DNA of 64,000 bases from Echinicola pacifica DSM 19836 (GCF_000373245.1 NZ_KB890738.1:124001-188000); one strand, 5' to 3'; counted from the stretch's first letter, positions 9,127 through 18,442 are shown. The notes: generated from the sequence alone by a model not told the origin. Translations and numbers: made by a program.

Positions 9127-9510
9127 CTACTTAGAATGAGGGCGCAAGTTAGCTATTAAGCTGTATATATCAAACAACAAGTACAACAAATAGATCACAA
9201 AAAAATCTGCAAAAAACAGAATCTTATTGTCTATTTCAGTAAAAAGGCAAATAGCAATAAAAATAAGGCTCGCTAAAAACCTTATGATTGTTGCGCCCAT
9301 CACAATCGCTACAGAATTTTCTTCTGACTGCTTTAATAAAAATTGAATAAGTTGTCCACTTAATAACATTAAACCAAAGTAAAAAATGATAACTTGCCAA
9401 ATGCGAGAATGTATCCAGCCAGGCTGAAAATACTGTACCAGCAATGTAAGCAATACAATAGCACCAGTCACAATGATCAATGACCCAATATGAGACTTTA
9501 GAATTTTCAT
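9127..9510 (-). CDS. Small membrane protein preceding atpB
   Basis: About 127 residues with four predicted membrane helices (SLIIVTGAIVLLTLLVQYF; WQVIIFYFGLMLLSG; VAIVMGATIIRFLASLIFIAI; FFADFFVIYLLYLLFDIY). The frame is open to 9576, but the ATG at 9510 (MKILKSHIG) gives a normal membrane-protein start and drops an unlikely Cys/Arg-rich lead. Position, size and helix count suggest the slot taken by AtpI (assembly or magnesium/calcium transport helper) in other operons; the sequence itself is not clearly AtpI-like. Function inferred only from position. Confidence 0.8.
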   Translation of the reverse strand: MKILKSHIGSLIIVTGAIVLLTLLVQYFQPGWIHSRIWQVIIFYFGLMLLSGQLIQFLLKQSEENSVAIVMGATIIRFLASLIFIAICLFTEIDNKILFFADFFVIYLLYLLFDIYSLIANLRPHSK

Positions 9511-9862
9511 GAATTTATTTTTTTTACAGAAGCATTTCCCACATTCCATTCTCCTTCCCCTCTTCCCAACTACCAAAAAAACCCCGAATTATCCGGGAAT
9601 CCTTTCAGCAAACACGCTGGAATAAGAATTTGATCTGCAAAAATACAAGAAAATTTGGTAAGAACTCCAGTTTCAAAAATACCTAAGTCTTCACCAAAGC
9701 TTTTCGACTCAATAATCCTTACTTCAATAAGACTATTAAATCTTCTCGAGGGAATGCATCCTTCGTCAGCAGCTACCAACCGCTACATTATCATCATCCC
9801 TAGCACCCTAAAGACCCTATAACTATCAGCTGTGGCAGCAATCGAGGATATCGACTCAAAAA
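9511..9862. other. Gap of 352 bases in the atp cluster; one minus-strand terminator-like hairpin
   Basis: No convincing gene. At 9577-9597 the minus strand can form a short stem (CCCGGA, TAA, TTCGGG, one mismatch) followed by seven T, placed after the AtpZ gene and before the atpI-like gene. It may end or attenuate transcription entering from the M23-bactofilin-AtpZ genes. A 69-codon frame at 9570-9779 has no recognisable protein character. Confidence 0.45.
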
Positions 9863-10099
9863 TTATTTCTTCTTAAGGGAAACAAAAATACTATAAAATG
9901 CAATCACTATACTTACCAGGCAGAATAACAAAAGCCAAACTGGAAATTTCATTTCACTTCTCTCCTGAATGATATACCCCAAATAGGTTCCGCCACCAAT
10001 AATGGCGAACATCTGGAAGGCAAGGCCGATATATTTTATATATTCAGGATACTCAGTCGGTGAGGACTTCTTTTCCGGATTGTTTTCTTGCTTCTTCAT
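9863..10099 (-). CDS. atpZ: AtpZ/AtpI family membrane protein
   Basis: A protein of 78 residues with two membrane helices: YIKYIGLAFQMFAIIGGGTYLGYII and WLLLFCLVSIVIAFYSIFVSL, joined by a short polar loop. This AFQMFAIIGGGTYLG pattern is the signature of the AtpZ/putative F0F1-ATPase subunit family, thought to act with AtpI in c-ring assembly or divalent cation transport. It overlaps the bactofilin gene upstream by 47 bases and heads towards the atp genes. Confidence 0.85.
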   Translation of the reverse strand: MKKQENNPEKKSSPTEYPEYIKYIGLAFQMFAIIGGGTYLGYIIQERSEMKFPVWLLLFCLVSIVIAFYSIFVSLKKK

Positions 10100-10502
10100 C
10101 CTTTAACTTCAGTTCTTTTTTAGGTGTCACACTTTCGGTGGTCACTTCAGTCATTTTGCAGGTCCCATTAAAGACCGCTCCATTTTCGATCACTATTTTT
10201 TTAGTAAGAATATTGCCATGGATCACCGCAGTTTTCTTTAAAAATAAAATCTCATGGCAGCGGATTTCTCCTTCTACCTGTCCTGCTATCTCAGCTTCTT
10301 TGGTGTCAATATTCCCTTTGAGAAAGGCTGATTCTCCGATGACGATCTTGGTCTGAGAGCTTAGGGTACCGTCAACTTTACCCTCTATACGGATATTCCC
10401 AACGGTGATAATGTCCCCTTTTATGGATGTTTCTTTGGCAATTACATTGCTCGAATTCACCATCTGGGCTACTGATTTTTTTTCTTCTCCTTTATTAAAC
10501 AT
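10053..10502 (-). CDS. Bactofilin
   Basis: A cytoskeletal beta-helix protein of 149 residues. The central part (about residues 20-115) has the repeating hexapeptide-like pattern of the DUF583/bactofilin fold (IKGDIITVGNIRIEGKVDG, LKGNIDTKEAEIAGQVEG, IHGNILTKKIVIENG). The ends are polar and disordered, as usual. The gene starts two bases after the stop of an M23 peptidase gene, and bactofilin-M23 pairs are common: bactofilins recruit peptidoglycan hydrolases that shape the cell. It overlaps atpZ by 47 bases. Confidence 0.93.
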   Translation of the reverse strand: MFNKGEEKKSVAQMVNSSNVIAKETSIKGDIITVGNIRIEGKVDGTLSSQTKIVIGESAFLKGNIDTKEAEIAGQVEGEIRCHEILFLKKTAVIHGNILTKKIVIENGAVFNGTCKMTEVTTESVTPKKELKLKDEEARKQSGKEVLTD

Positions 10503-10504
10503 AT

Positions 10505-11383
10505 TTAATCGAAGGTTATAAATTCTTGGGGATTAAGGGGATTCCCTTTGTACCAGAGTTCAAAATGAAGGTGCTGTCCGGTAGTCTGCTCTCCTGTGTT
10601 ACCCACTACCGATATTACTTCACCCCCACTTACCGATTCACCAATTGTCTTCAATAATACTGAATTATGCTTATATATTGAAATCAATTCGTTGGAATGC
10701 TGAATGGCTATGACGTAGCCTGTCTCCAGGGTCCAACTCGAAAAAAACACCGTTCCTTCCGCTACTGCTTTTACAGGCTCATTTTCCTCTGCCACCAGGT
10801 CCACACCCAAGTGATCCTTGGCCAGATCAAAACTTCCAGTTACCACGCCTTTGATAGGACTAAAGAAATAAGTTTCGGTAAAAGAAGTGGAGCTGAGTCG
10901 CTGATAACTGGCCTCATCCGGAGGGCTTGCTTGAAATTCATCAATGATACTTTGTGTTGCCTCCCCTTTTTGGTAGAGTTCCTCACTGCTTGGAGAATGC
11001 CTTGCTTGGCCAGCGTCCACGGCTGCACCCATCGTGGATGAGCTATCCGAACCATAATCTCCTGAAATAATGCGTTGAATATTACTTACATATAAGTCCT
11101 TTGCTTCCACCTCCAGCATCAGTGAATCTACCGCCTGAGACAAGGTGTAAATCTGCTTCATATTCTCAGTCTCCTGATAGGCCGGATCAAACCAGCTGGC
11201 AAGCAGGGTCTTCGAAAGCACTAAAGAAAGTATAAAAAAGCATACGAGGGTAAAAAAAAGAATCAATCCCACCCTAAATTTATTGATACTTAAAGAGGTA
11301 ATCACTGAAAAGTCCTCCTCCCGCCTGATGACGAAAAGATATTTATTATCGATCCAGTTTCTTATTTTTTGGTTTAAGCTCAA
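10505..11383 (-). CDS. M23 family peptidoglycan endopeptidase (LytM-type), membrane-anchored
   Basis: A protein of 292 residues: short cytoplasmic N-terminus, one membrane helix (about residues 35-57), a periplasmic linker and a C-terminal M23 domain (about 175-290). Zinc ligands are all visible: HLGVD, and HLHFELW near the C-terminus; the domain is therefore probably catalytic. Expected reaction: cleavage of peptide cross-bridges in peptidoglycan. It overlaps nothing but is two bases from the bactofilin gene and likely works with it in cell-shape control. First gene of this minus-strand group. Confidence 0.92.
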   Translation of the reverse strand: MSLNQKIRNWIDNKYLFVIRREEDFSVITSLSINKFRVGLILFFTLVCFFILSLVLSKTLLASWFDPAYQETENMKQIYTLSQAVDSLMLEVEAKDLYVSNIQRIISGDYGSDSSSTMGAAVDAGQARHSPSSEELYQKGEATQSIIDEFQASPPDEASYQRLSSTSFTETYFFSPIKGVVTGSFDLAKDHLGVDLVAEENEPVKAVAEGTVFFSSWTLETGYVIAIQHSNELISIYKHNSVLLKTIGESVSGGEVISVVGNTGEQTTGQHLHFELWYKGNPLNPQEFITFD

Positions 11384-11520
11384 AATGACATTTTTTTCTT
11401 CCTAATATCTATTATTAATTAGCCAAATGGCGATATTGCTCAGGTCCATTATTTTTCATTTCCAGAACATGGGCCTCCAATATGCATAAAATGGTTAAAC
11501 ACAAAATTACAAGATTAAAC

Positions 11521-11532
11521 GTAAGCGTTTAC
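11521..11532. promoter_or_regulatory. LacI/cre-like operator half-palindrome upstream of sprE
   Basis: GTAAGCGTTTAC (imperfect palindrome with central CG) resembles LacI-family operators of the GTAAnCGnTTAC type. It lies 36 bases before the sprE/porW start and in the spacer shared with the M23 gene. GTAAGCGTT also occurs at 58025-58033. Whether a regulator binds is unknown. Confidence 0.3.
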
Positions 11533-11567
11533 ATTATTGGTTCAAAAACACTAATTTGTGGACTTAA

Positions 11568-14222
11568 ATGATCCATATTATTCCCATAGTGAAAAAAAAT
11601 ATTTACCTGTGGATGGCTCTGGCCGGTCTAATCCTATCCTGCTCATCAGAAAAGGACACTTTTACTAACCGTCTTTACCATAATGTCACGGCAAAATACA
11701 ATGCTTATTATCTGGCAAAAGAAAAAATAAGCGAGGCTGAGCTGGATTTTATTCAGTCATATCAGGAAGATTACTCCCAAGTGCTCCCCGTGTTCCCGCC
11801 CATCGACAGCACGGTCATGAAGAGTAATATGGATAAACTTGAGGAGGCCAGGGAACTAGCCGCCATGGCCATTGACTATCATCGTATTTCGCAGTGGGTG
11901 GATGATAGCTATTTTCTTATTGGCCAGATTGATTATTACGAAGCCAATACCGAGGAAGCCATCAATACCTTCAAATACCTCAATGTCAATAGCAAGGATG
12001 ATAACGTTCGCCATCAGGCCCTCATCCAATTATTGCGGATATTTGTAGATCTTAAATCATTTGATGATGCCTCTTACGTCATCGATTTTCTCTCGAAGGA
12101 AGCCGAAATCAGTAAGGTTAATAAGCAATTACTCTTTAAAACCCTAGGCTATTATTATGAAGCTAGAAGGGAGACCGACGGAATTTTGGCCTCTTTAGAG
12201 AAATGCATCGAACTAACTTCTGACAAAAAGGAGAAGTCGCGATTGTATTTTATTTTGGCTCAGCGGTACCAGAGAGCGGGTTTTGATGCGCAGGCGTATG
12301 ATTATTACCAAAATGCTCTCAGCGGAAACCCTCCCTATGAACTGGCTTTCTTTTCGCAGCTTTATGCCCAGCAAGTGGCCGAGCTAGAAAAGTCCAAGGA
12401 TCTCAAAAAAGTGCGGGAATACTATGATAACCTGTATGCTGACCGTAAAAACACAGATTTCAAAGATGTCATTCTCTATGAAAAGGCATTATTTGAATTG
12501 AAACAAAATGAAACCGAGGAAGCCATACGACTCCTGCATCAAGCGGCGAGTGAGACGGGGAAACTAGATCAGCAAAAGGGCTATATCTATCAAAAGCTTG
12601 CTGAGTTATTTTTCGACCAAAAAGAAGACTTCCTGGCATCTAAATATTATGTGGACAGCGCTTTACAATATTTTAATGAAACGAATATAAATTATAACCT
12701 ACTTCTGGGCAAAAAGGAGGTATTGGACCGCTATGCCTTCCAATATGAACGAATCACTCAGAATGACAGCCTTTTACGATTGAGCCAAATGAGCCCTGAA
12801 GAGCAGAATAAAATTGCGGAGGACTATCTGGCGAAGGAAGAAAAGCGACTCATGGCCGAGGCTGCAAAGGATAGCCCGAAAAAACCGGCAAGTATCTTCG
12901 ACAATCTTCTCGCTTTTGGAGGCAGTGGCCAAGCCTCTTCTTTCTACTTTGACAACCCTGTGGCCATTCAACAAGGGCAAATTGACTTTTCTAAAAATTG
13001 GGGCAGCAGAGCACTCACTGATAATTGGAGAAGGAAAACCAATAGCTACCAGGTCACTAATACGCTCAGCAAAACCACCCCGGTGGACAGTGCTAATGTC
13101 AAAACTGAACCGCAGGAGGTATCCCTTGGGCTTCCCACAAAGGAGGAATTACTCAGTCAAATCCCCACCGACGCCACACAAGTTCAGCAGCTCCGGGATG
13201 ATATAGAGGTCTCGAATTTCGAATTAGGTAAGATCCTTTATTTTGATCTAAACCGGCCAGATCTAGCGAGGGAATACCTTCATGCCCTTATCCAGGATTT
13301 CCCCAATACCGATAAGAAGCCTGAGGCCTATTATACTCTGTTTCTGATAGAACAAAGCACTGGTGGCAACACCCAATATTACGTCAGTAAGCTCAATCAG
13401 GAATTCCCCGACTCTCCCTTCACCAAGTCGGTCAATAACCCAATCGATGCAGCAGGCAGCTTAGCGGCAAATAAGCGGGCGGCAGAAAATTACGATAAGG
13501 CTTATACTCAGTACCAGGCTGGCGATTATGAAGCGGCGATTTCCTTAGTGAATGGAACCTTAAATCAATACCCTCTAAGTACGGTAAGCGAAAAACTCCG
13601 TCTATTGCAAGCCATGTTGATAGGGAAGACCGACTCGAAGGCTAAATACCAGGAAAGCCTGGAAGACTATATCAAAACCACCCAAGATCCGGGGCTATCA
13701 AAAATGGCAAGAAATATGCTAGTAGCTTTGACTGGCGAGAAGGAGGAAGTCATCAGCCAGGCAGATAGTGTGAGCACAGCCTCAGACTCGACCAGTATGG
13801 CCCCCACAGTGCCGGCGGTGGCGAGTGCTGATTCAGTCGCTCAGGAAAAAGAGCAGATCTATAAATTAAATATGGATCAAACGCACATATTTATCTTAGT
13901 GATCAACCCTGAGCAAATCCCTCAAGCCAAAAACCTAAGCGCTGAAATGGAGAATTTCCATAGTAAGAACTTTAAAGAATCAAGATTACGGACAGGAAAC
14001 CTCTCATTTAGCAGAAGCCAAACGATACTATTGGTCAGCCCATTCCCAAATGCCGAGAAGGCCATGGCGTATCGTCAAAAGTTCCTTGAAGAATTTACCT
14101 ATCAAGATTTACCAGAGGACGCAAAAAAGAGTAGTTTTGTGATTTCAATTCAGAATTTTCAGCAATTGAATAAGAGAAAAGATATAGACGAATACAAGGC
14201 CTTCTTCAAGTCCTTCTATTAA
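11568..14222 (+). CDS. sprE: Type IX secretion/gliding lipoprotein SprE/PorW
   Basis: A large TPR-rich lipoprotein of 884 residues. Lipobox ILSC with the lipidated Cys at about residue 25, then the family start DTFTNRLYHNVTAKYNAYYLAKEKI, seen in SprE (Flavobacterium) and PorW (Porphyromonas). Helical TPR-like repeats run from about 90 to 400 and again at 550-730, with a low-complexity Ser/Asp linker near 755-780 and a short C-terminal domain. SprE/PorW is needed for type IX protein export and gliding and links the outer-membrane parts to the GldKLMN motor, whose genes lie 4 kb downstream on the other strand. It is seven bases from the PBP gene. Alternative start codons within the first ten residues are possible. 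Confidence 0.9.
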   Translation: MIHIIPIVKKNIYLWMALAGLILSCSSEKDTFTNRLYHNVTAKYNAYYLAKEKISEAELDFIQSYQEDYSQVLPVFPPIDSTVMKSNMDKLEEARELAAMAIDYHRISQWVDDSYFLIGQIDYYEANTEEAINTFKYLNVNSKDDNVRHQALIQLLRIFVDLKSFDDASYVIDFLSKEAEISKVNKQLLFKTLGYYYEARRETDGILASLEKCIELTSDKKEKSRLYFILAQRYQRAGFDAQAYDYYQNALSGNPPYELAFFSQLYAQQVAELEKSKDLKKVREYYDNLYADRKNTDFKDVILYEKALFELKQNETEEAIRLLHQAASETGKLDQQKGYIYQKLAELFFDQKEDFLASKYYVDSALQYFNETNINYNLLLGKKEVLDRYAFQYERITQNDSLLRLSQMSPEEQNKIAEDYLAKEEKRLMAEAAKDSPKKPASIFDNLLAFGGSGQASSFYFDNPVAIQQGQIDFSKNWGSRALTDNWRRKTNSYQVTNTLSKTTPVDSANVKTEPQEVSLGLPTKEELLSQIPTDATQVQQLRDDIEVSNFELGKILYFDLNRPDLAREYLHALIQDFPNTDKKPEAYYTLFLIEQSTGGNTQYYVSKLNQEFPDSPFTKSVNNPIDAAGSLAANKRAAENYDKAYTQYQAGDYEAAISLVNGTLNQYPLSTVSEKLRLLQAMLIGKTDSKAKYQESLEDYIKTTQDPGLSKMARNMLVALTGEKEEVISQADSVSTASDSTSMAPTVPAVASADSVAQEKEQIYKLNMDQTHIFILVINPEQIPQAKNLSAEMENFHSKNFKESRLRTGNLSFSRSQTILLVSPFPNAEKAMAYRQKFLEEFTYQDLPEDAKKSSFVISIQNFQQLNKRKDIDEYKAFFKSFY

Positions 14223-14229
14223 TTGAACC

Positions 14230-16542
14230 ATGAGTAATAAGAAAAACAATACTAATTCCGGAACCTTATCCGGAAAAATCATCAAGGCCATCTGGCTGAT
14301 CTTTTTCGCAGGGCTATTAGGCTTTGTGCTATTTGTATGGTCGGTGAGTGTAAATTTCCTTGGCCTATACGGGGACCTTCCTGACTTCCAAACCTTGGAA
14401 AATCCTGAAAGCGAGCTAGCCTCTGAGCTATATTCAGCGGATGGAGTTCTTCTCGGCAAGTATTTCCGGGAAAATCGATCGCCAGTCAAATATGATGAGC
14501 TTTCAAAAAACCTAATTAATGCGCTTATAGCCACAGAAGATATCAGATTTGAGGACCACTCAGGAATAGACCCTCAAGGACTTGCAAGGGTATTATTCAA
14601 AACCATCCTGATGGGCCAAAGCAGTGCAGGTGGGGGAAGTACCTTAAGTCAACAAACGGCTAAAAACCTATTTAAGACCAGAGGAGAAAATTCCCAAGGT
14701 ACACTAAGCCGGGTGCCCGGGCTTAGGATGCTCATCATCAAAACCAAGGAATGGATCGTGGCCAGCCAGCTGGAAAAGGCTTATACCAAGGATGAAATCC
14801 TTACCATGTACCTCAACACCTCCGAGTTTGGAAGTAACGCATATGGGATAAAAACTGCCTCAAAAACATTTTTCAATAAGGATCCCAAAGATTTGACTGT
14901 TCAGGAGTCAGCTGTTTTGGTAGGTTTATTTAAAGCTCCTACTTTCTATAGTCCTGTCTATAACCCTGACAATGCCCTCAGAAGGCGAAACACGGTACTT
15001 GGCCAGATGACTAAGTATGATTTCATATCAGAAACCCAATATGATTCACTTTCTTCACTCCCAATAGAGCTGGACTATAATGTGGACAGTCATAATAAAG
15101 GGCTCGCCACGTATTTTAGGGAAATAGTGAAGGCTGATTTGCAGAAGTGGGCCAATGAAAACCTTAAGGCGGATGGCCAGACTTATGACCTTTATGGAGA
15201 TGGGCTGAGAATCTATACCACTGTGGACAGCAGGATGCAGCGCTATGCCGAAGAGTCCGTAGAGGAACATATGAAGGAATTGCAGGAAAAGTTTGTGCAG
15301 GAACTTCGAGGGAGAGAACCTTGGATAGACAGTAATGGACGTGTCATTCCAAACTTCCTGGAAACGATGATCAAGCGTACGGAAGCTTATAGAGTCGCCG
15401 TAAAAAAATATGGAGCCAACTCAGATTCGGTAAATATTAAATTAAATGAAAAGAGGCAAATGAAGGTTTTCTCCTGGGAAAAAGGGGAAATCGATACTTT
15501 GATGAGCAGCATGGACTCTTTAAGGTATTATAAGACCTTCCTTCAGGCGGGTTTTGTATCCATGGATCCACAGAGTGGTCAAATCAAAGCATGGGTGGGT
15601 GGCCTCAACCATAAATTCTTTAAATACGACCACGTACGTGAAGGGAAACGCCAGCCAGGATCCACCTTCAAGCCATTTGTATATGCTGCAGCTATAGAAA
15701 ACGGCTATGGCCCTTGCTATACAGTGGTGGATCAGCCAGTGGAAGTCAATATCCCTGGCCAGCCTGCCTGGAGCCCAAGCAATGCTGATGGCAAATTCAC
15801 CTATGAAAAAATGACCATTCGTCAAGCCATGGCACAATCCATAAACTCTGTTACCGCCTATATGATGAAGCAAATCAGTCCGGAGGTAGTCGTAGAAACG
15901 GCCCATCGACTGGGTATTACGAGTGATTTGGATGCGGTCCCAGCCTTGGCCTTGGGTACCAGTGATGTATCCGTTTTAGAGATGGTGGGAGCAATGAGTA
16001 CCTTCGTGAACTTAGGTGAGCATATACAGCCCTATTATATCGATAGGATCGAAGATAAAAACGGCAACGTGCTTCATCAATTCCCAGCTAGAAAGCGCCC
16101 TGCCATGAAGGAGCAAGATGCTTACTTGATGCTACATATGCTTCAAGGAGGTTTTGAGGAACGTGGTGGGACTAGTCAGGGAGTTCCGATGAACCTGAGA
16201 CAAGGAAATGAGCTAGGCGGCAAAACCGGAACGACTCAGAATGCATCAGATGGCTGGTATATGGGACTTAGTAAGGACTTAGTATCTGGCGTATGGGTAG
16301 GTGGAGATGACCGGGCGGTTCACTTTAGGAGTTGGATCAGCGGTCAGGGAGCGAGAACGGCGAGACCGATATGGGTAAAATATATGACCAAAATATACGA
16401 TGATCCTAGCTTGGGCATCACCAGGGGACCTTTCAGGAAACCAGAGCGCCCCATCAGCATAGAATTAGATTGTGAAGAATACGCTATCCAAGCGGATGAC
16501 TATACTGATTTTGATTATGATCATCAAACCAATGATTTTTAA
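14230..16542 (+). CDS. Class A penicillin-binding protein (PBP1A type)
   Basis: A bifunctional peptidoglycan synthase of 770 residues. Membrane anchor at about 18-40; glycosyltransferase domain with catalytic glutamate in ATEDIRFEDH (about 103) and the GGSTLSQQTAKN motif; transpeptidase domain with SxxK at about 478-481 (GSTFKPF), SxN in SINSVTAYMM and KTG at about 665-667 (GGKTGTT). All catalytic motifs are present, so both activities are expected. It begins seven bases after sprE and ends in a strong terminator, so the two probably form one unit. Confidence 0.97.
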   Translation: MSNKKNNTNSGTLSGKIIKAIWLIFFAGLLGFVLFVWSVSVNFLGLYGDLPDFQTLENPESELASELYSADGVLLGKYFRENRSPVKYDELSKNLINALIATEDIRFEDHSGIDPQGLARVLFKTILMGQSSAGGGSTLSQQTAKNLFKTRGENSQGTLSRVPGLRMLIIKTKEWIVASQLEKAYTKDEILTMYLNTSEFGSNAYGIKTASKTFFNKDPKDLTVQESAVLVGLFKAPTFYSPVYNPDNALRRRNTVLGQMTKYDFISETQYDSLSSLPIELDYNVDSHNKGLATYFREIVKADLQKWANENLKADGQTYDLYGDGLRIYTTVDSRMQRYAEESVEEHMKELQEKFVQELRGREPWIDSNGRVIPNFLETMIKRTEAYRVAVKKYGANSDSVNIKLNEKRQMKVFSWEKGEIDTLMSSMDSLRYYKTFLQAGFVSMDPQSGQIKAWVGGLNHKFFKYDHVREGKRQPGSTFKPFVYAAAIENGYGPCYTVVDQPVEVNIPGQPAWSPSNADGKFTYEKMTIRQAMAQSINSVTAYMMKQISPEVVVETAHRLGITSDLDAVPALALGTSDVSVLEMVGAMSTFVNLGEHIQPYYIDRIEDKNGNVLHQFPARKRPAMKEQDAYLMLHMLQGGFEERGGTSQGVPMNLRQGNELGGKTGTTQNASDGWYMGLSKDLVSGVWVGGDDRAVHFRSWISGQGARTARPIWVKYMTKIYDDPSLGITRGPFRKPERPISIELDCEEYAIQADDYTDFDYDHQTNDF

Positions 16543-16570
16543 TTCGCCAAAAACTTATTGATCAATACAT

Positions 16571-16604
16571 AAAACAGTCCATCTCGGTGGACTGTTTTTT
16601 TTAT
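16571..16604 (+). terminator. Terminator after the PBP gene
   Basis: An 11-bp stem (16571-16581 with 16588-16598) with six-base loop followed by T-rich sequence. It lies directly in front of the uvrC start. Confidence 0.9.
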
Positions 16605-16609
16605 ATTTG
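16602..16609 (+). promoter_or_regulatory. Possible -7 element only five bases before the uvrC ATG
   Basis: TATATTTG matches TAnnTTTG. If used, transcription would start at or next to the uvrC ATG, giving a nearly leaderless message. No -33 TTG is seen at the right distance, and the element overlaps the T-run of the terminator, so chance is a fair explanation. Confidence 0.3.
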
Positions 16610-16613
16610 TTTT

Positions 16614-18425
16614 ATGGAAAGTCCTTCATACAGCCCCAGCGAATATTCGAAACTACCCGATAGTCCCGGAGTATATAAATACTATAATGAAGAGGGCACT
16701 CTTATCTATGTTGGTAAAGCAAAAAGCCTTCGTAAAAGAGCAGCGAGCTATTTCATCAAAAGTGCAAATTTAAATCTAAAGACCAAAAGAATGGTCAGGG
16801 AGATCAGAAAAATCGAGTTTACGATGGTAAACACGGAATTTGATGCACTACTATTGGAGAATAACCTCATCAAAAAAAACCAACCCAAATACAATATCCT
16901 CCTTAAGGATGATAAGACTTATCCCTATTTATTAGTCACTAAGGAGAATTTTCCACAGATCTATCCTACCCGGCGGGTGATCCCTTCGCGCGGCACCTAT
17001 TATGGGCCATTTGCAAGCGTCAAGGCCATGAATAATGTCCTTGAGCTTATCCGTAGTCTATTTACAATACGCACCTGCAAGCTGGACCTATCTCCTTATA
17101 AAATCGCTGAGCAGAAATATAAAGTATGCTTGGAATACCATATTGGAAATTGCCTTGGCCCATGTGAAGCTCTACAATCAGAGCAGGATTATCTGAGTGA
17201 TATTGATCAGGCCAAAAATATCCTTAAAGGAAACCTGGGGATACCTAAGGCTTATTTTAAAGCAAAAATGCAGGAATGTGCTGAGCAATTAGCATTTGAA
17301 AGAGCAGAAAGATATAAGGGGAAACTAGAGTTATTGGAAAAATATCAAGCTAAAAGTCTGGTGGCAAATCCGGCTATTGAAGCTCTGGATATATTCACCA
17401 TAGTTTCGGATGAAAAATATGCATTTGTTAATTACCTAAATATCAAAAACGGAGCGGTAAACACCACCAAGACGGTGGAACTGCGTAAGAAGCTCGATGA
17501 AACTGAGGCAGAATTGCTGCTTACCGCCATCGTCAGGCTGCAGGACCAATTTCAAAGTGAAGCTAAGGAAATCATCAGTAATATAGATTTAGATGGATTG
17601 GAGGAGCCCATAGAAGGGATCAACTTATCGGTGCCCAAAATTGGTGACAAGCGAAAACTGGTGGAATTATCGCTTAAAAATGCCCTTTATTATAAAAAGG
17701 AAAAAGCTTTGATCAGTGGCAAGGCGGTAGAAAAGAAAAACCGCATATTGGTACAGCTTCAGAAAGATTTGTCATTGAAAGACATTCCCGACCATATTGA
17801 GTGTTTTGATAATTCCAATATACAAGGTGCATATCCAGTGGCAAGTATGGTATGCTTCCTAGATGGTAAGCCAGCCAAAAAAGAATATCGCCATTTCCAT
17901 GTCAAAACCGTGGTAGGCCCGGATGATTTTGCAAGTATGACTGAGATCGTAGGAAGACGCTATAGACGTATGCTAAGCGAAGGTAAGCCCTTGCCTAAGC
18001 TCATAGTCATTGACGGCGGCAAGGGGCAGCTATCCGCCTCCGTAGAGGCCCTAAAGGAATTAGACATCTATGGCCAAGTTCCTATCATAGGGATAGCTAA
18101 ACGTCTGGAGGAAATTTATTTCCCTGGTGATTCATTTCCCCTTCATATAGACAAAAAATCCGAATCCTTAAGGCTCATTCAGCGCATCCGAGATGAGGCT
18201 CACCGCTTTGCGATCACCTTCCACAGAGATGTCCGCAGCAAAAATTCATTTAAGACCGCCCTGGACTCCATTGAGGGAATTGGTCCAACAACGACTGATA
18301 AGCTATTGAAGCACTTCAAGTCAGTAAAGAATATCAAGGAAGCCTCTGCTGAGGACTTGGAAGCAATAATAGGAAAAGACAAGACTGCCCGAATCCTAGG
18401 GTTTATAAAACAAGAGAGCAGGTAA
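16614..18425 (+). CDS. uvrC: UvrABC excinuclease subunit C
   Basis: Nucleotide excision repair endonuclease, 603 residues, that makes both incisions around a lesion after UvrB loading. Order seen: GIY-YIG domain for the 3' cut (SPGVYKYY ... IYVGKAKSLRKR), UvrB-interacting UVR segment at about 200-240, the RNase H-like domain for the 5' cut (ECFDNSNIQG, VVIDGG-type VIDGGKGQL), and C-terminal helix-hairpin-helix pairs (SIEGIGPTTTDKLLKHF). The ATG at 16614 is chosen because the earlier in-frame GTG at 16587 lies inside the upstream terminator hairpin. Confidence 0.97.
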   Translation: MESPSYSPSEYSKLPDSPGVYKYYNEEGTLIYVGKAKSLRKRAASYFIKSANLNLKTKRMVREIRKIEFTMVNTEFDALLLENNLIKKNQPKYNILLKDDKTYPYLLVTKENFPQIYPTRRVIPSRGTYYGPFASVKAMNNVLELIRSLFTIRTCKLDLSPYKIAEQKYKVCLEYHIGNCLGPCEALQSEQDYLSDIDQAKNILKGNLGIPKAYFKAKMQECAEQLAFERAERYKGKLELLEKYQAKSLVANPAIEALDIFTIVSDEKYAFVNYLNIKNGAVNTTKTVELRKKLDETEAELLLTAIVRLQDQFQSEAKEIISNIDLDGLEEPIEGINLSVPKIGDKRKLVELSLKNALYYKKEKALISGKAVEKKNRILVQLQKDLSLKDIPDHIECFDNSNIQGAYPVASMVCFLDGKPAKKEYRHFHVKTVVGPDDFASMTEIVGRRYRRMLSEGKPLPKLIVIDGGKGQLSASVEALKELDIYGQVPIIGIAKRLEEIYFPGDSFPLHIDKKSESLRLIQRIRDEAHRFAITFHRDVRSKNSFKTALDSIEGIGPTTTDKLLKHFKSVKNIKEASAEDLEAIIGKDKTARILGFIKQESR

Positions 18426-18442
18426 TGATACCTGCTCTCTTG
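18411..18442. terminator. 14-bp perfect hairpin overlapping the uvrC stop codon, between convergent genes
   Basis: 18411-18424 and 18429-18442 are perfectly complementary around a 4-base loop (ATGA). The uvrC stop TAA (18423-18425) sits in the stem top. There is no strong T-run on either side, so termination may be weak; the position between converging uvrC and gldN suggests a shared 3' end element. Confidence 0.6.

Noticed and set aside
9570-9779. 69-codon minus-strand frame in the gap before the small atp-linked membrane protein
   Set aside because: No recognisable motif, no signal or membrane pattern, and a terminator-like hairpin lies at its 3' end; probably random.
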